Shown here: positions 1-11,484 of the stretch, one piece after another
Layout of the letters: the number at the start of each line of letters is the position of its first letter
Position numbering within the stretch: the stretch's first letter is position 1
Source of the DNA: Grammothele lineata
Lineage: Eukaryota; Basidiomycota; Agaricomycetes; Polyporales; Polyporaceae
DNA: 64,000 nt
Direction: 5' to 3'
Assembly: GCA_002150815.3 (NCBI GenBank)
Contig: NDFF03000040.1
Location: 186,001 to 250,000, forward strand
The notes under the pieces: model-generated
Database searches by the model: none
Told to the model about the DNA's origin: nothing
Seen by the model: the letters and a program-made list of their open reading frames with translations, nothing else
Program-made: the position numbers and the translations under genes

Positions 1-166
1 ACATATCGATGCTATCGACTGTCCTCTCCCCGCCCTCGTTTGCGGCCCGCACGGTCCCCACAGTCCCTCCGGGCCCGCTCCGGGGCCTATGCCTGCCCTC
101 TTATAGTCCCTACTTTCGCTCACGTCCCCACCCCCGCTTTTCACTGTTCGCCACCCCCTCTGAGCC

Positions 167-1738
167 ATGGCCACTACCGTTACCCTCAAGCGTACCGGCG
201 ACAAGGTATGTGACACAGTCGTTGCGCTAGCTCGACGACTCACGTATCACAAAGATGCCTCTTGTAGGGTGAGCGTCAGCTTGCGCTCTAATTAGCTCGT
301 TGCTCAACTAGTCCTGCTACCCACGACCATCAGCTTCGGTCTCTGGAAGGTGGGTACCCGTCTGACATCGATCCGCACTGCATCTCATTGACAGACGCCG
401 GGAGTTAGGTCACTAAAGAAACTTGCGCAGCGGTACGAGGTCCCCCCGCACGGCATATGAGGTAACGGCTAGAGCTCACCGTCTCGCGCAGACCGTCTAC
501 AACGCCATCAAGGAAGGTTACCGCCTTTTCGACGGAGCGTCTGACTACGGTAATGAGAAGGAGGCCGGAGAGGGCATAGCACTCGCCATTAAGGATGGTC
601 TAATCAAGCGCGAGGACGTTTGTGAGTATCATCATGTATTTGGCGTTTGATTCGCTCGTGAATGACGCTCTCGGAAGGGATTACCTCTAAGGTTTGCCCA
701 CGGATTCTCTGACAAACCCTTGAAATCTAATAGTATGGTAATCAGCTGTGGAACTCTTACCATGAGAAGGCGCACGTATGTGCAGATTTGTCTGTTTCGG
801 CTTCCCTGTGTTTGTTGACGTGAGAGGGTAGGTCGAGGAAGGTTGCAGGAACTCTCTCGCGCTCTGGGGTCTTGATTACTTCGACCTCTACCTCGTTCAC
901 TTCCCGGTTTCAATCGAGTACATCGACCCCAAGGTGAAGTTCCCCCAGGAATGGTGGGGTCTCGACGGCAAAGTTCACCCGAGTGAGTTGACATACGTCG
1001 GCACGCTTCTGTATCATGACCCTTCCGCCATAGTTAGTGTGCCCTTCCAAGAGACCTGGACCGAGATCGAGAAGCTCTGCGATAAGGGTCTCGCGAAGAA
1101 CATCGGTATGAGGTTCGTTTACATATTCATATGCTCGGCTAGTTGCTTGCTTACCGGACTTTCGTCTCAGCAATGCTCAAGGGTCTTTGATTCATGATGT
1201 CATGCGCTATGCCCGCATTGAGCCTCAGGTACTTCAAGTCGAGCTACATCCCTTCTTGACACAGGAGGGCTTGGTCAAATACTGCAAACTGCTCAATATC
1301 GCTGTCACGGCATATTCATCATTTGGTCCGCAAAGCTACGTTGAGCTCGGCGTCGACAAGGGGGTAGGTAGCTTGCTGGAGCACAACACTATCAGTAGTA
1401 TCGCGTCGAAGAATGGAAAGAGTATGTATGGCCATGCATAGAACGAACTCTAGCTAACCAGACGATGTGGATTATAGCGACGGCCCAGGTCTTGCTACGC
1501 TGGGCTCTCCAGCAGGGTATTGCTGTCATCCCCAAGTCTAACAACCATGACCGTCTGGTCCAGAACCTGGCCTGCACTGGATTCGAGCTCTCTGCAGAGG
1601 AGATGACGGCCATAAGTGCGCTGAACATTAATCTCCGAGTGAGTCTGACACTCTCTCGCACCTGTGCGGAAGCTGAACTGCCCTACGCAGCTCAACGACC
1701 CGGTCGACATTGAGCCGACGTTCGCGATCTTCGCCTAG
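167..1738 (+). CDS. D-xylose reductase-like aldo-keto reductase (AKR2 type), 12 exons
   Basis: This is a cytosolic NAD(P)H-dependent aldo-keto reductase of the xylose reductase type, reducing aldoses such as xylose to alditols. Spliced exons are 167-205, 255-268, 334-349, 409-432, 492-621, 678-691, 746-775, 832-982, 1034-1112, 1171-1421, 1478-1638 and 1691-1738. They total 957 nt, or 318 residues, the usual length for the family. Visible motifs are the N-terminal MPLVGFGLWK, the catalytic Asp/Tyr segment [10 protein letters not shown], the catalytic-Lys segment [21 protein letters not shown], and the cofactor-binding [15 protein letters not shown]. The gene ends in [15 protein letters not shown]. 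Five exons are only 14-30 nt, and each restores family-conserved residues. The start is the ATG in GAGCCATGG, downstream of a pyrimidine-rich 5' region at 1-166. The family assignment is firm, but substrate preference within the family is inferred. Confidence 0.93.
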
Positions 1739-2096
1739 AATGTTCGCGCTCAGGACAGTCATGGATAGACAGGGGCTCGCAGTACGGCGATGTGTAGGAT
1801 ATAGTCCAATGCAGTTCGTGAACACGCGTCACTCTGACTTGACTAAGTCGTGGAGTGAGTCGATGCATGAATGAGACCCATGCCATGTGCGCAGCGGCTG
1901 GACGAGCCGAGAGAAGACGAATGCCGAGGCGATTGGCTTGCGAGATGCGGTGCCGAGGTACGCGCAGCAGGCGCCGGTGCCGCAACCCAAGTACGCTGCG
2001 CAGCGGAGTTGGAAATGACTGGAACTCTGCTTGAGGTGCTCGTTGCGTATAAGAGCAACGCTCCGTTCGCCGCTCCGCTCCCCACCTACACTCGTC

Positions 2097-4702
2097 ATGG
2101 CTCCCGTACAGTTCAAGTTCTCCAAACCCCCCAATGGTCTTGTTCGCCGCGTCACCTTCCAGGAACGTCCCTCCTGGGGCACGCTCGCCGCCAAGATCCA
2201 TTCCCTCTACGACATTCCCGTCGAGCATATCGCTGCAGCCTACATTGATAGCGACGGGGACGAGGTCACCCTGAGCTCCGAAGAGGAGCTTCAGGACTTC
2301 TATCAGTCTGCTACCATACAGAAGCAGGATGGTACGCTTCTCCTCGTCAAGTTCACCGTCCGCGACCTCGAAGCTCTCCACACCGATAAACCTCTTCCTG
2401 AAACGCCGCGCACGATGTCCGGCATGAACTACCGGAACACGTTCGGGCATTCCGGCCCCGCCGTCTACGAAATGGAGGTAGACGACGGCTGGCAGCCCAT
2501 CCCGACCGGGATAGCAGGTCTCTTCGGATCTAGACCCCACGCGTTCGTCGAGGTCCTCGATAGCGATGCGGAGGTGTCTCAATCTAACAGAGAGGGCATT
2601 GATGACAGCGCTGCTTCGTCTACCACCGACTCGACCAACACTCTTCCGGAGATCATTCCTACTCCGACTTCGGTGAAAGGCAAGAGCAGGGCGCGCTCGG
2701 ATGACCTCCGCTCGACCACCCCCGACACTATCTCGTCCACCCAGTCCGTGGTTGCCGCTGAGGCCAGCCCGAAGCATCCCATCCACGTCATGTCCGTCAA
2801 GGAACCTGTCCGAGCCGTGAGTCGCCGGAACAGCACCTCAATCGCCCTGGGTCCCCGCACGCCTACGCCCAAGCCCAAGACGCCGGCGCCCGCCGACCAG
2901 TTCGACGACCCGCCTCTTCCCGATCTCGATTCTATGCAGTCGCCGCCGTCGAACATCGCCAATGACGTTGCGAACCTCTTCGCTACCCTCTCTACCATCC
3001 TCGCTTCTCACCCCGAGCTCTCTGAGGGTATTCGCAACATCGTGCGGAACGCATCAAACGGTACGTACTGGCAAACGCACCGCGACCAGGTCGCTCGCGC
3101 CGCCGAGGCGGTTCGTCGCAGCGCAATTGTAAGCGTAGACGAGATTCACCAGGCCACTGAAGACGGCCGACGTGCGGCCGAGGAAGCCGCCGGACGCAGG
3201 GTTGCGGAGGCCCTCGGCAACGTTGTACGTGTCATCTCAGACATCACCGGTACAGTGGGCACAGCTCCTGCTGCGCAACCTGGAGGCGCAGCCGACTTCG
3301 AGCCGGCCACCTCGACTCCTATTCGCGAGAGGCGCCCCGGCGCAGCTCCTGGTGGTTGGAACGATTACTGGACCGGCTTTGGCGTGCCCTTTGGTAGGGG
3401 CGGGGGTCTCAGCCGCCATGCTTCTCTGGGCTCTTGGGGTTCGTTCGGTCCCCGCTGGGGAATGCGCTCGTTCTCCGGCCCTCCCCCCGGTCCCCCCCCC
3501 CCCCCCAGGTCATTTCCACCCTCCTGGTCCCCCTCCGCCTGGAGCCCGTGGATCGCCTCCGCCCCCTGGACCCCCGCCTCCTGGACCTTCCGGACCTCCC
3601 CCGCCTCCTGGGACACATGGTTTTCCCCCGCCGCCTGTTGGAGCCCAAGGGTTCCCGCCGTTTGGCCCCCCGCCCCCTGGGCCGCCGCCACCCAGGCCGA
3701 CTCCTCACGGCCGCCCTGGTCATTTCGGCCCACATCACATGGGATTCCCTTCTCGCGGTCCACCTCCTTTCGGTCCTCCCCATCGTCCTGGCGATCGTGG
3801 GAACTGGTCTCACGACGACGATCCATTCTACGCACCCCCAGGCCCTCCGCCTAGCTGGCATCGTCATCATCCTCATCCGACCAGCTGGGCAGACACCATT
3901 CCCGCTCTCCCGCCTCGTCCCAATGAGAACAGTCATGATGCCGAAGTTATTATGTATGGCGCCTCCCCTCTAGACTCGCCAGATGCCGCCAAGAAATCTC
4001 TTCAAGCGGCCAAGGATGCATACGTCGCTGAGAAGGAGCGCTATCGTCGCCTCAGGGAGGAGCGGAAGAGACACAGGGCGAATATATCCGCTGAGAGGTA
4101 CGTGTATTGTCTTCTTGGTTTTCCGCGTAGACATCCTTCCGCTCATCGCCGCATTCGATGCAGCGGAGCTAGAGACATTCACGATAGCCCGATTACGCCC
4201 CATGATGCCCAAGAACCAGCTGTACGTCCTGCGGCGGAGGCCGAATGCAGTACCAGCGTCGAACCGCAGATCATCAGCAATGCTCGCGGGCCCTACCCTC
4301 AGCTCGAACTTTACTCTATTCCTCGCAGGTCTCACACTATCCATGGCGTCGACCACCGTCGGGGAGGCTCTTGGGGTACCTTTGGTTCCGTCGCTGGCTC
4401 CACACGGGTGGGCCGCGGCGAAGCAGCAAACTCCATCATTCGGCGTCTCAGTGATGTACGTTTCCCCAGTCCCCTGTTCGACATGCGTGGTAACGTTCTC
4501 ATGCAACCTCCTCCAGATGGGTTTCAGTGCTTCTAAGTACCCGACCTTGCATTCAAAGGTCGACGCACGTCTATCGCGTGGCGGTGAAGTGAATAAAGAG
4601 CTAGAGGACGAGATCGTCACTGAGCTCGTCGACGACCTCGTGATTTCATCTCCTCCTCGCGGGACGCCTCAGGCCTCGGGTTCGGGTACGAGGCACATGT
4701 GA
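2097..4702 (+). CDS. PB1-domain protein with Pro/Gly-rich centre
   Basis: The N-terminal ~85 residues look like a PB1 interaction domain: FKFSKPPNGLVRRVTF, a central WGTLAAKI, and the acidic OPCA-like DSDGDEVTLSSEEEL. PB1 domains mediate head-to-tail protein assembly. A Ser/Pro-rich linker and a long Pro/Gly-rich tract follow. Next come an Arg/Glu-rich helix (EKERYRRLREERKRHR) and a small C-terminal segment, RRLSD|MGFSASKYPTL, of uncertain fold. My model has exons 2097-3393, 3509-4097, 4164-4455 and 4517-4702 (787 residues). The first intron ends in a run of 15 C followed by AG. The alternative is no intron there and a 1-nt indel in that C run, because the upstream and downstream frames differ by one. 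The cellular role is unknown. It could be an adaptor or scaffold, but no enzymatic domain is visible. Confidence 0.8.
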
Positions 4703-6843
4703 AACGTGCCATCTTCGTCGCCGGATGGTGTAAGTTAGGCAGTGAGGTGCTATCGTTAATGCTTCAGTTATCGGACATTGGCTTGGTCCGTTTCACGACG
4801 TCTTCATGAGGCTAGGCTATGCGTAGGTGTATTTTCGTGCTTCTGCGGGATTGACTTCGTCTTTCCTCTGCCTTTCCCCCTCCCATCCTCCCATGTCTTC
4901 CCCTTTCCTTCTGATCTCGATCAGGCTAGTAGTAGTAAGGTAAGCGTTTTGTAGCTCAATGAAACATGTAGTTAAGTTGTATCACAAAAATAAATGTAGT
5001 TCCAGTATGGACGCCCGGTGCCTGTGTATCTTGCTTCATGAGTGAATCCCGGTGCCACGCAGTACGTACGCTCGCCAAGCTAGAATCCCGGTCAATTACA
5101 AGAACGCCGAAGCGATGACCCTGGGAGTGACCTGTCCGCTACCCGGCTTCTCCGTGGGCTATGCTTTGTGCCACCGTAAGGCGCGTGTGGTTTGGGTCGT
5201 TGTGCACGAATCAGTTTCTGATGACCATCGGCCTCATGATCAAAACGCCGTGCAACCCAGGCATTCGAATGCATCACAACCTAATCACAACCAGCGTGCC
5301 ATTCCGTCGTGCTATCTCTATGGGATGAACCGCTCGGAGAACACGCATTAGGCTCATCAGAATGAGGCTTGTCACGGAGAGCATTATGGGATGGGGCTTG
5401 AAGTTGCTGGAGAGTCCGTGCGGGTGCCTACGATCCTACAACTGGCTCACGCTCGCCTCGTGTCACGTCAAATCGGGACTAGATCCGTGGCAACCTGTTG
5501 CCGAGGCACCAGTTTAACCCCTCTGGTTCGGTCGAACAATAGCCAGCCATGACAAGACATTTCAAAGTGAGGACTCTCGAAGTAGGTTCCCATACAGACA
5601 TATCAGTGACTGGAACCATGTAATACACGGAAAACAATCATACGGTATGCGGAAGGCTAGGATGGCTAGCGTCGGATAATATTGTCCGGGCCCGTGCCTG
5701 CGACGAGTCTGAGTGGCACTTCTGCGCAACATGAGCGGTACCAGTTTGACGTTTCCTCGCAGCAAAATGCCATCAGAGGCAATACTATATGCGAAGGATC
5801 GGCGGGGACGGTGCACCTTTGTCGACATATCTGTCTTGCCTTGTCTGTTCAGGTGAGCTGCGGCATGATTGAAGCAAATGGAAAGCACCTGTCATGGGCG
5901 CTTGTGGAGTAGGCAATTTGAGTCGAGTGCCAGTAAGCCCCGGCGCGCAGCCTGACAACGACTATTTTGATACGGGCTGTCGCCAGAAACAGGCCCAAAC
6001 GTTCGTACATAAGGTGACTATGAAAATATGAGATATCAATTGGTGAGCTTGAACCACCTTAATGAGAGACTTGACGTCACGGTCGAACTCACGTCAAACT
6101 CAGAGAAGCAGAGACCGGCTCAAGACTGGCTAGTAGACGCTGCGGGAAGATTATCTTGCATGCCGCGTGCCACGCTCTAGAAGGTCGCCAGGGATTCCTT
6201 TGTCTTCAATAGCCGGCAATCCGCGTGGATTTACTGTGCTGCAGCCACCTGACAGCGCAAAGGTGCAAAGGGCGATCTGCCTAAGGGCATATAAGGAACG
6301 GAGAGTGTGCATTTGTCTCACCACGACCCATTGTGCACGAACGGAGCAAGCAAGTCCCACCCGCGCCGCAAACTTAGTGTCACCACATCAGTCGACTCTC
6401 CGCCATCCTACTACTTAGCTCCCAGCAATCTGGCAGTGTTTCAACTAGCGTTGTCGAGCCGTCACCGCGTTGCTAGCGTGAAAGAAGAGATTCTATTGGT
6501 GAGCGGCATGAATATGGTCATTGTTGAGTCGGCTGGGGAAGCTGACGCACGATAGGGAGGTCGCCGCCCACACCGATAAACATCCAGTATTTGGTGGGTT
6601 ACCGGATTAGGTCCCACTCCCCAGGGGGCGCCCACAGAGTATGTCCGGCTGATCGATTCCACCTCCATGTCCACAGAAAATACAAGCCACTCTAGCCTCT
6701 CGAGCGAGAACAAGGTTCCCAACACCTACGTCCCACTCCCCTCGCCTTGCCTTATACTCCCTCCTCCTACTTAAGCCGCGTCGAACTTTTCTGGTGTTTG
6801 CACCTACTCGTCCACAGCCAGCAGCTACAGTCCAGTGCGCAGA
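4703..6843. other. 2.1-kb stretch without a recognisable gene
   Basis: Only short open frames occur here, on both strands, and none resembles a protein I know or joins by plausible splicing to its neighbours. The first part should hold the 3' UTR of the PB1 gene, and the last few hundred bases the promoter of the F-box gene. A TATA-like CATATAAGG lies near 6287, but about 550 bp from the next ATG. I see no tRNA-like A/B boxes and no terminal repeats. Confidence 0.5.
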
Positions 6844-8652
6844 ATGGTCCGTATTCCTACGCGTTCTACGCGTTCTAGCCCTGATGACAGTTTTCAGACC
6901 GACCTTCCCGACATTTCTGGCATCTATGTCTCACACAATCCTAACGCACGCGGCAACACTCCTCCCCTTGACCTCGACACTTGGGACAACCCCGAGAAAA
7001 TGAAACAGTGGTTATCCTCGCGCCCGGAACCCGAGGGGCCCACAGACTTCGCGCTGGCCGACAGCCGCGTCAAGATGATCCGCGAGCGTATGCTCCAGCT
7101 CAGCTCCCTTCGCTCCGCCCTCAACGGCCGTCGGAGTGAAGAAGTCGACCGCGCGCTCGCGGATGTACTCTACAGGCGTAAGCTCTTGCTATGGCTCAGC
7201 TTCCCTATCCTCTTCTTCCCCACGGAGATCCTCACGATGATCTTCCGCTACGTCGTGTGGAGTTCCTCGACCGCGGAAGAGGCGACGCTACATCGCCTCC
7301 GGCTCTCCTGGGTCTGCAAACGTTTCCGCGGCATCACGCTAGCCGACCAAACCCTCTGGAACTCCATCTGGTTCCGCGAGAAGTTTCCTTGGTCACGCTC
7401 TCTTGCATTCTTCGAGCGCGTGGGCACCGCACCCATCGACTTGCGCATCAATGAACACGAGCTCCGCCCCGGAGTGAGAGGCCCTAAACCCCCCAGTATC
7501 ACCCTTGAGCAGATGAAATATCTCCTCGACCATATCCTCCCCAAGATATCTCAAATTCGCATCCTTGTCGTGGTCCTTGACGATATCCAGGTTGTCGAGA
7601 TGTTCATGACTCGTTTCGCCGAAGCGGGCTATGCCCGTTCCCTGGAGCGTTACGAGATCCATAGGTCCAGTGAGGTGCAACCTTATCTATGGCCTATGGC
7701 GAAATCGAGCGGGGTGGGTGGCCTCATCCCTATCAGCAACTATCCCCTCCCGAGACTCCGGTGGCTTTGCCTTGACGGTGTCACCGTCGACTGGACTCGG
7801 TTCCCTCCCGTCAACATTGGGACCATGGACCTTCGGCGGCTATCGGTGCAGGCGTGTCCTACGTCTACCCGTTGGACGGAGATGCTCAAAGCGTCACCCG
7901 ATCTTTTCAAACTTTGCTTGGATGCGGCCGGTCCCCAGTTGAAGTCAATGCGTCTCTCTCTCCTCGATCCAGTATATCTGCCGAAGCTCCGCCACCTAGT
8001 CCTCGCCGACCTCAGCAGCAGGTTCTCGAAGTGGGTCCTTGGGCTCATGCGCGCGCCGCATGTCATGGTGCTTACGCTCATGAACTACACCGGGAACGAC
8101 TACATTGACACCATCGAGTATATGACGGGACTGTTCCCCGAGCTCAGGCTACTTACCATCTATTCAATGAACATGCCGCGTTCATCGGAACACACTCGCG
8201 CGCTCGTCCGGTGGTACGAGAGTATGCCCAAGCTCAAGATGCTCAAGATTGGCGCCATGCAGCGCTTAGCCATCGACGCCCTTACCGCCGACCCATCCGC
8301 GTACTGGTCAACTGAGGCGGTCGATGAATTCTACGAGAAGCAGCGCAAGGACGGTGTACCGGAGGAAGAGCTCAAAGCGCCCGTGCTTTTGCCCGCGCTG
8401 GAGACCCTCACCTTCCAAATGCAGCAGAAGGACGACGTGTCGTCGTTCTTGATCAAGCGCAAGGAGATGGGGTATCCAATCAAGAAGGCCTACATGCCGA
8501 GCAACAACAGGAACCTGCTCGAGGAAGGGGAAAGGTCGCTGATCAACGCATACGCGGAATCCTTCATGATCATTAATCCCAACTGGGAGCCACTGGAGGA
8601 GCGAGCTCTCAACTCCGAGGCAGCGGAGTCGGCTGGACAGAAGTATCGATGA
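6844..8652 (+). CDS. F-box protein, single exon
   Basis: This is a single-exon gene of 602 residues. An F-box-like segment at roughly residues 120-175 starts with ILFFPTEILTMIFRYVVW and continues through LSWVCKRFRGITLADQTLWNSIWF, the usual pattern of L-P-x-E-I-L, VCxxW/F and a trailing tryptophan. The rest has weak leucine-rich repeats (PRLRWLCLDGVTVDW, LPKLRHLVLADLSS, FPELRLLTIYSMNM). F-box proteins join SCF ubiquitin ligases through Skp1 and recruit substrates, and such F-box/LRR families are strongly expanded in Agaricomycetes. The start is the ATG at 6844; an upstream in-frame GTG was not used. The substrate cannot be inferred. It is not closely similar to the second F-box protein of this window at 38565. 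Confidence 0.82.
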   Translation: MVRIPTRSTRSSPDDSFQTDLPDISGIYVSHNPNARGNTPPLDLDTWDNPEKMKQWLSSRPEPEGPTDFALADSRVKMIRERMLQLSSLRSALNGRRSEEVDRALADVLYRRKLLLWLSFPILFFPTEILTMIFRYVVWSSSTAEEATLHRLRLSWVCKRFRGITLADQTLWNSIWFREKFPWSRSLAFFERVGTAPIDLRINEHELRPGVRGPKPPSITLEQMKYLLDHILPKISQIRILVVVLDDIQVVEMFMTRFAEAGYARSLERYEIHRSSEVQPYLWPMAKSSGVGGLIPISNYPLPRLRWLCLDGVTVDWTRFPPVNIGTMDLRRLSVQACPTSTRWTEMLKASPDLFKLCLDAAGPQLKSMRLSLLDPVYLPKLRHLVLADLSSRFSKWVLGLMRAPHVMVLTLMNYTGNDYIDTIEYMTGLFPELRLLTIYSMNMPRSSEHTRALVRWYESMPKLKMLKIGAMQRLAIDALTADPSAYWSTEAVDEFYEKQRKDGVPEEELKAPVLLPALETLTFQMQQKDDVSSFLIKRKEMGYPIKKAYMPSNNRNLLEEGERSLINAYAESFMIINPNWEPLEERALNSEAAESAGQKYR

Positions 8653-9418
8653 AGCAAAAATGTTTTCGATGCCCTTCCGAGTTTGGTGTATCGAGGCATA
8701 GCCGATCGTTCTGTGGACGTTGATTATCCAGCGCGGGTTTGTGTACATATACTTCTCTAAGTCATACTTCTCATCTAGGTCACCTCTGTGTTATAATGCT
8801 CTATATCGTCTCGTATGTCACGGCTCCATCCTACTTACCATTGTTACGACCAATTATCCCTCTCGCCTAGTAGTATTTCATGACAGCTAGCGATAAGTTT
8901 CGTCGATAGATTGTCTCGCATTTACCATTGGCTTTGAGTACATGAGTTGTGAGCGAAATCCGAAAGAGGTCGGATGCTTGGTCGTGTGCCAAATTGTAGG
9001 TGATTCGGCCAATCGTGGCCCGGGCCCGATACTTGCTGATTGGCTTTAACCACTGGCAGCGATCATGCAGTATGGTCATCGCCGCAGAGAGAAACGGATC
9101 TGCGGCTGTTGGAAAGCTGCGTCTCGCGCAAAGCGTGTCTCCATTATAGCAATATTCGGCCTTCGTAGTGTAGCCTACGTGTCTCAGAGGCTAAGTGGCT
9201 GGGGAGGCCGGGAGAGGCGGTGGCCGGCCGAGGGCCACGCGGCAGACGCCGGATTCGGCTCAGCGCTAGTGTGGTCCCGCTGTTCGCTCTGTCCGTCTCC
9301 GGAGTTGTCCTTCGCTCTTATCCATCCACCCCTGCCCCCTCCGTCTCTTCACTTGGTGTCGCGTTCTTCGCACTTTGCATGCTCTGGGGACGCTGATTAA
9401 GACTTTTGAGACGACATA
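8653..9418. other. Intergenic region upstream of the Dgk1-like gene
   Basis: This 766-bp gap separates two plus-strand genes. It contains the 3' UTR of the F-box gene and the promoter and pyrimidine-rich leader (about 9290-9360) of the kinase gene. No coding exon with a recognisable product was found on either strand. Confidence 0.45.
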
Positions 9419-10785
9419 ATGACTCTTCCTGCTAACGACGCTTTCACGCTCGGCCTTCCCCACGACCACTCCCGCATTGGCCTCCGCTCCTCTACCAAGA
9501 TTCCCTTCGTAACCTCCCAGAAGGCCCGCTCTCCCTCAACCACACCACGCAGGTCATCGAGGCAAATGAGCACAGACATCGCAGATACCCCGTCATCTCT
9601 TAGCCCCCCTTCTCAGCCCCCTCCCCAATCTCCTTCGACGAATGGATCTGTTCGCCACAGAAAGAAAGCTCGTACGACTTCTCCAGATCTTGCCAAAATG
9701 AAGAAACCGACTTCTGTAAAGCCGCCAGTTGACTGGGAGATCCCCAGGAAAACTCTGCATTCCTCAATCGGTGCCTTTTCCTCACGTTCCATCTATCTGA
9801 CCTTCCCGTCTAATCTTCTGCCTCGCGTGCGTCAGGTTTTTTCACTTGGTATCTCTATGCCACCGACGGCAACCCTCGCACAGTTGTATATGCCCTCAGC
9901 GTTGCCCTTGCTGTTATCATACCCGCTGACATCATTCGATTAAACTCGACCGGTTTTGAATGGCTGTTCGAGCGCTGTCTTGGATTCCTCATGAGGGAGT
10001 CTGAAAAAGTACGCGGCTCCTTCTTATAATGGTATTGCTAGAGATTGACATGAGTTAAACCTGCAGAAATCAACGAATGGGGTCATTTGGTACATCGTTG
10101 GTGTCATCTTCGTTCTCTCGTTCTACCCCCTCGACGTAGCTACCGTCGCCATCCTTATGTGCGTGGACTTTCATGACTGTATCGTCCCGTAGCTGACGCA
10201 TACCATATTATCCGCAGTCTCTCATGGGCTGATACTGCTGCTTCCACTATCGGACGTTTGTGGGGCGCACACACCCCTCCTCTTCCTCGCTCCGTCCCCC
10301 TCATACCTTATGTCCCGTTCCTTCGCCTACCCCTTGCGCCTCGCAAGTCGTTCGCCGGCTTTTTGGCTGGTTCCCTCACGGGCGCCGCTATCGCTGTAGG
10401 CTTCTGGGGATTCTTTTACCCCGTCCGCGATGCTCAGCTCACCTTCCACCTCCCGACGGGAACGCTTTCTCTCGTTCAAGAAATGCTCCCAGAAGCCGCG
10501 GCCGAGGCCGTTGCGCAGGGCGTGAAATGGGTACAAAACGTGGATCTTCCACTTGGTCGCTGGGTCGGGCTGACGACGCTTGGGGTCGCGAGCGGGCTGA
10601 TCTCAGGGATAGCCGAGGCCCTTGGTACGTCGTTCTGCCGTCCATCTCGGTCTTTGGTCAACTGATTTTGTGATGTTCTGCAAGATCTTGGGTCGTTGGA
10701 TGATAATCTGACGCTACCTATCATCTCGGGTGGCTGCATCTGGGGTTTCTTCGCGGTTCTCGAGTATTTCTCTGGCTCGGCGTAA
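9419..10785 (+). CDS. CTP-dependent diacylglycerol kinase, Dgk1-like
   Basis: This is a membrane enzyme of the Dgk1/phosphatidate cytidylyltransferase-like family. In yeast, Dgk1 phosphorylates diacylglycerol with CTP at the nuclear/ER membrane and opposes the phosphatidate phosphatase. Exons are 9419-9770, 9836-10008, 10067-10158, 10218-10624 and 10685-10785, giving 374 residues. A ~100-residue Ser/Pro-rich cytosolic N-terminus precedes the conserved core: RKTLHSSIGFFTWYLYA, YALSVALAVIIPADIIRLN, CLGFLMRESEKKSTNGVIWY, and the signature LSWADTAASTIGRLWG near residue 207 with its conserved Asp. At least six hydrophobic segments follow the N-terminus. The order and spacing of these blocks match yeast Dgk1. 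All five exon joins restore conserved residues, so the splice model is reliable. Confidence 0.9.
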
Positions 10786-11484
10786 GCGCATACATTCTAC
10801 GTTTCTCCTACCCGCATATACTCTTATTTTCGTTACATCTCTCTCATCGCCTGTTCTGTTGTTCTGTTACTTACACTAGCTTCAGAGTTCTCAGTCTGAG
10901 GGTCGGTCTGCCATCCAACCATCTGTGTAATATCTGCTGTCGTGGGGGCGTCATAAGAGGACAAGGAGAGTAGAGGTGTAGATGCATCTATCTAATCCTC
11001 CTAGAATCATACTAGTATACATGCATGCCCGTCATGGGTATATCAGACCACGATTACGAGTACTCACGTATCCTGTGTTTTGTCTGAGCAATGCAACTTG
11101 TGAGCACCACCTTCGGTGTGTTTGACTGCAAACGTCATTTTCTGCTACTCGAGACCCCTTTTCGTTCAACCCCTTTTCGTTCTTCAGCAATCCGAACGAA
11201 AGTCAGGACCCGCGGCATTTGTCGGCCGACGCGCCCTAAAATCCGTAAAGGAGGTTCAGAAACAGGTTTAGACGCTCAATCACGTGAGGCCTAGCTTCAA
11301 TCGCGTGATGCGCGTTGTTTGGACGTATATACGCGTAGCAGACGCGACGCGAAACGCGGTTCGACGATCAACGTAACGGTTGCTCTTTGGACGTTCAATC
11401 TCTTTCGCGCATGGCAAGACCTTAAGATATACCAATATCTCTGCTCCAGCTGCCTGTCTCGGTCTCGCTGCTTCTCGCCGTCAT
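10786..11484. promoter_or_regulatory. Intergenic promoter region of the first homeobox gene
   Basis: No coding sequence is recognised. Visible elements are a perfect CACGTG palindrome at 11281-11286, a TATA-like GTATATAC at 11325-11332 (about 155 bp before the homeobox ATG), and a near-perfect tandem 15-mer ACCCCTTTTCGTTC(A/T) at 11154-11183. Any regulatory role is inferred from position only. Confidence 0.4.

Noticed and set aside
1692..2786. 364-codon minus-strand open frame overlapping the PB1 gene start and the 3' end of the reductase gene
   Set aside because: It is antisense to two well-supported genes, shows no family resemblance, and is typical of shadow frames in GC-rich coding DNA.
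4098..4130. 33-nt intron ending at the TAG at 4128-4130 in the PB1 gene
   Set aside because: It is too short compared with all other introns here. The 66-nt intron 4098-4163 keeps the frame and has a normal size.
5510..5545. tRNA B-box-like GGTTCGGTCGAAC
   Set aside because: There is no matching A box or foldable cloverleaf around it.
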